Below, in pieces: positions 61,554 through 64,000 of a stretch of DNA of 64,000 bases (positions are counted from its first letter, which is position 1; every line of letters begins with the position of its first letter). The stretch spans positions 143,910-207,909 of the forward strand of contig NZ_LNYR01000021.1 in NCBI RefSeq assembly GCF_001467955.1. The letters are read 5' to 3'. A model generated the notes under the pieces. That model searched no databases, was not told where the DNA came from, and saw only the letters and a list, made by a program, of their open reading frames with translations. This DNA comes from Legionella quateirensis (lineage in GTDB: Bacteria > Pseudomonadota > Gammaproteobacteria > Legionellales > Legionellaceae). The position numbers and the translations under genes were made by a program.

Positions 61554-62171
61554 TTAATGAATTTCATCATCGTTCAACAATTGATTAACATGGGCCTGCA
61601 ATCTCTCAACATTTAAAGATAGTTCATCTACATCATTATAAAAATCTTCAAGTTCATTTCTTGAAGGGATAATACGTAATTCTTCCTGAAGAAACTCTGT
61701 TACATTGTGACGCATGGATTCACTGAATTGATTTTTAAACTCCATACCCTTACGTATAAAAGAACCAATTTGGTGAGCAACGACATCTCCGGTAAAGTGA
61801 GCTAAATGCCCTTCCCAGTCGATATCCATCTCATCGAACAAAGTTTTAACCTGTTGCCCAAACTCGATATCACCAGACATCCGAATTTTATCATTAAATA
61901 AAGAGCGTGCTTTAGATGGGGGCAATAAACTAAGACGTATTAAACCTATGGGATTGCTGTGAATTACAGTATCCGCGTGTCCTTCGTACTGATCCAGTAA
62001 TAGCATTTCACCATTCATAAATTGAATAAAAAAATGGACATTTAATGGAGTGATAACCATTTCCAGCACTTTTCCATTCAGAGCCAAAAGTTTTTCAGGC
62101 ATTGCATCATCCAGGCTCATTGCCTGATTAATTGCTTTTTGTAGTGCTTTTAAGGAGTATTTTTTTAGCAT
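61554..62171 (-). CDS. ubiJ: Ubiquinone biosynthesis accessory protein UbiJ (SCP2-like)
   Basis: About 205 residues, starting MLKKYSLKALQKAINQAMSL at 62171; a longer frame from 62207 would overlap ubiE and lacks support. The SCP2 lipid-binding fold (about 30-130) and the C-terminal coiled coil (about 170-200, ELSLNVERLQAHVNQLL) match UbiJ/YigP. It helps assemble the ubiquinone-synthesis complex. It lies between ubiE and ubiB as in E. coli. Confidence 0.92.
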   Translation of the reverse strand: MLKKYSLKALQKAINQAMSLDDAMPEKLLALNGKVLEMVITPLNVHFFIQFMNGEMLLLDQYEGHADTVIHSNPIGLIRLSLLPPSKARSLFNDKIRMSGDIEFGQQVKTLFDEMDIDWEGHLAHFTGDVVAHQIGSFIRKGMEFKNQFSESMRHNVTEFLQEELRIIPSRNELEDFYNDVDELSLNVERLQAHVNQLLNDDEIH

Positions 62172-62178
62172 ATTAAAC

Positions 62179-62931
62179 TCAATATTTATAGGCAACGTGC
62201 AACGCAACTATGCCTCCACTTAGATTATGGTATTGGCAATCTTCAAAACCTGCTTTTTCAATCATCTCTTTTAAATCGTTCTGATTCGGGTGCATTCGGA
62301 TGGATTCTGCAAGATATTGATAACTGGCTTCATCCTGGGCGAAGAATTTACCTACTTTAGGCAATATATTAAACGAATACCAGTCATAAACTGGTTTTAA
62401 CCCGGGAAAAGTCGGGGTTGAAAACTCAAGTACCATAAGCTTGCCTCCGGGTTTACAAACCCGATACATGGAGCGTAGCGCTTCTTCTTTATCCGTAACA
62501 TTACGCAGGCCAAAACCTATAGTGATGCAATGAAACGTGTTATCAGCAAAAGGCAGACATTGAGCATTTCCTTGCACAAAACTAATGTTTTTAAATAGAC
62601 CTTCATCAAGTAAGCGGTCCCGCCCCACATTGAGCATCGCCGAATTGATATCTGCAAGTATGACTTGACCACTATCGCCAACCTTCTTACTGAGCAAACG
62701 GGTTAAATCACCACTTCCCCCGGCCAAATCAAGAACTGTCTGTCCAGGTCGAACCTGGCTTAATTCTACAGTAAATCGTTTCCAAAGATGATGAATTCCA
62801 AGCGACATCAAGTCATTCATTAAATCGTAGTTTTTGGCTACTGAATGAAAAACTTCTGCAACTTTTTTTTCTTTTTCATCCCAGGCAACGGATTTGAAGC
62901 CAAAATGGGTGGATTTTTCCTGATTATTCAT
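62179..62931 (-). CDS. ubiE: Ubiquinone/menaquinone methyltransferase UbiE
   Basis: A 250-residue class I methyltransferase. [30 protein letters not shown] near residues 22-51 is the UbiE N-terminus; [15 protein letters not shown] near residues 66-80 binds [26 protein letters not shown] near residues 137-159 is the second UbiE signature. It C-methylates the quinone ring. It starts the ubiE-ubiJ-small gene-ubiB-tatA-tatB run. Confidence 0.98.
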   Translation of the reverse strand: MNNQEKSTHFGFKSVAWDEKEKKVAEVFHSVAKNYDLMNDLMSLGIHHLWKRFTVELSQVRPGQTVLDLAGGSGDLTRLLSKKVGDSGQVILADINSAMLNVGRDRLLDEGLFKNISFVQGNAQCLPFADNTFHCITIGFGLRNVTDKEEALRSMYRVCKPGGKLMVLEFSTPTFPGLKPVYDWYSFNILPKVGKFFAQDEASYQYLAESIRMHPNQNDLKEMIEKAGFEDCQYHNLSGGIVALHVAYKY

Positions 62932-62958
62932 AAATAACCTGGTTGAATAGTAAAAAAC

Positions 62959-63405
62959 TTATCTTAACTTATAATCATCAATATACCCAGACAATGCATT
63001 CAAATAATGCTGTTCATCAGGCGGCACATTATTTTTTTGAGAAAGCCATAAACACTCAGCCAATTGATCCATGATTAAATGTTCAACCGCCAGAGCATCT
63101 TTGTACTTATTGACCAAAGCATTATAAACAGCACTAATTCCATTGGGACGATCTGTGCTGATTTGTTCTCTTACCGCCAAATGCAGACCCATATGAAGAA
63201 AAGGGTTGGTTTCACCTAGTTCAGGATAATAAGCCTGCTCTTGAAATTTAGAACGTTGCTCAAGAATTTTATGGTATTCAGGATGAACCAATATCACCTG
63301 AACGATTTCATTTTCCAAAGGTGTCAGCAGTTGTTTCTGTTGGTATTTATCCCAACTGGTAAAAAACATCTGTCTGGTATCCTGAATTGTATCCCCGTAT
63401 AACAT
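62959..63405 (-). CDS. DUF1841 family protein
   Basis: About 148 residues. The family start MLYGDTIQDTRQMFFTSWDK is clear; the ATG at 63405 is chosen over a TTG five codons earlier. LENEIVQVILVHPEYHKILE near residues 32-51 and NPFLHMGLHLAVREQ near residues 68-82 are conserved in DUF1841. It is soluble and helical, and the role is unknown. It lies 27 bases before ubiE and may be cotranscribed. Confidence 0.9.
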   Translation of the reverse strand: MLYGDTIQDTRQMFFTSWDKYQQKQLLTPLENEIVQVILVHPEYHKILEQRSKFQEQAYYPELGETNPFLHMGLHLAVREQISTDRPNGISAVYNALVNKYKDALAVEHLIMDQLAECLWLSQKNNVPPDEQHYLNALSGYIDDYKLR

Positions 63406-63481
63406 ACCGTACCAAATCAATTAAAAGACTGATTTTAACTGATTGAATTTATAACAACAATGGTGGACAGTAAATAGACTT

Positions 63482-63516
63482 TCTCCCGGATTTAAATGAA
63501 GTGACAATCCGGGAGA
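63482..63516 (-). terminator. Probable terminator of the peroxidase-like gene
   Basis: TCTCCCGGATT and AATCCGGGAGA form a perfect 11-bp stem, 20 bases beyond the stop of the minus-strand gene ending at 63536. T residues after the stem are few. Confidence 0.6.
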
Positions 63517-63535
63517 TTCAAGAAGACAAAACGAA

Positions 63536-64000
63536 TTAAAGGGCGAGCATAAACTCCGTCAGATCTGATTTTTCTGCATCAGTCAGTTTTAAGCCCAGTA
63601 CCAGATTGAAAAACTCAACTGTATCCGCCAGAGTTAATAAACGGCCATCATGTAAATAAGGAGGGGAATCCTTTATTCCACGTAATGGGAAGGTTTTTAT
63701 TGCCCCGTCTCCCACAACCTTCATTCCATTAACCATTTGTGGACTATAGAATTTCTCAGTTTGCAAATTATGCATGGTGTTATCTGTATAATAAGGTGGC
63801 GTATGGCAACTTGCACATTTAGCTTTACCAAAAAATAACTCCTGTCCTCGTAATTCTGCAGGTGTTGCTTTGGCTGGATCCAGCTTACCCTCCCAATTTA
63901 ATTTAGGGGCAGGGGGGAAATCGAGGATTGATTGAAACTCGGCCATAAAATGAACCTGGCTTCCTCGTTCCAAAATATTAACCCCTTTCTTGGTCGCGAT
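63536..64000 (-). CDS. Cytochrome c peroxidase-like protein, C-terminal part
   Basis: The frame continues through the window edge, so the start is not visible. The seen 154 residues contain a haem site KCASCHTPPYYTDN and the MauG/CcpA-type C-terminal motifs FPLRGIKDSPPYLHDGRLLTLADTVEFFN. Such dihaem enzymes reduce peroxide or oxidise proteins in the periplasm; the N-terminal haem domain would lie outside the window. A hairpin follows its stop. Confidence 0.8.
   Translation of the reverse strand: MATKKGVNILERGSQVHFMAEFQSILDFPPAPKLNWEGKLDPAKATPAELRGQELFFGKAKCASCHTPPYYTDNTMHNLQTEKFYSPQMVNGMKVVGDGAIKTFPLRGIKDSPPYLHDGRLLTLADTVEFFNLVLGLKLTDAEKSDLTEFMLAL

Overview
The window looks like a stretch of a Legionella chromosome, most probably L. 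pneumophila or a close relative. This rests on low GC, gammaproteobacterial housekeeping genes, dispersed palindromic repeats, and about nine lineage-type ORFs with the build of Dot/Icm (type IVB) secreted effectors. Two of those ORFs have PmrA-like boxes upstream. The gene order also matches my memory of the lpg2860s to lpg2910s region of strain Philadelphia-1; no database was consulted. No rRNA, tRNA, CRISPR array, prophage or complete insertion sequence was seen.

Layout. 1-4.8 kb: pteridine-reductase-like SDR (cut by the window edge) divergent from a MidA-type methyltransferase, a PTPS-III-like pterin enzyme, priA and a thioesterase. 4.8-7.1 kb: an effector candidate and a small secreted protein. 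7.2-12.4 kb (minus): rppH-ptsP-TauE transporter-lgt-thyA, tightly packed. 12.4-22.1 kb: housekeeping genes (ansA, glmU, corA) and a duplicated VUT-family membrane protein, interleaved with three effector candidates. 22.1-25.0 kb: nested palindromic elements and a large protein with a NAPE-PLD-like metallo-beta-lactamase domain. 25.1-29.1 kb: metG-rnfB-nth, then ubiX. 29.2-35.9 kb: three effector candidates with queC and manC, and a composite repeat. 36-40.1 kb: mnmG-rsmG-parA-parB. 40.3-43.1 kb: five small genes, the first behind a PmrA-like box. 43.1-49.2 kb (minus): tetraheme cytochrome-ctaC-ctaD-ctaG-ctaE, a caa3-type oxidase locus. 49.4-57.1 kb: Rieske protein, glycosyltransferase, LysE exporter, DUF1295, a DAK2-DegV fusion, mltB and an MsrB-MsrA fusion. 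57.1-59 kb: effector candidate with a PmrA-like box and viral-late-domain-like motifs. 59.3-63.4 kb (minus): DUF1841, ubiE, ubiJ, a previously easy-to-miss 49-codon gene, ubiB, tatA, tatB. The window ends in a cytochrome c peroxidase-like gene.

How it fits together. The core genes serve respiration (caa3 oxidase, ubiquinone synthesis, Tat export), cell envelope (glmU, lgt, mltB), folate/pterin and thymidylate supply, queuosine (queC, VUT transporter), replication restart and chromosome segregation. The accessory layer, set between these conserved blocks, appears aimed at the eukaryotic host: membrane-inserting coiled-coil proteins, a candidate lipid hydrolase, and cytosolic tails carrying host-type short linear motifs (PSAP plus PPxY, acidic dileucine, possible LIR). 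At least four families of palindromic non-autonomous elements lie in the gaps, some inserted into each other.
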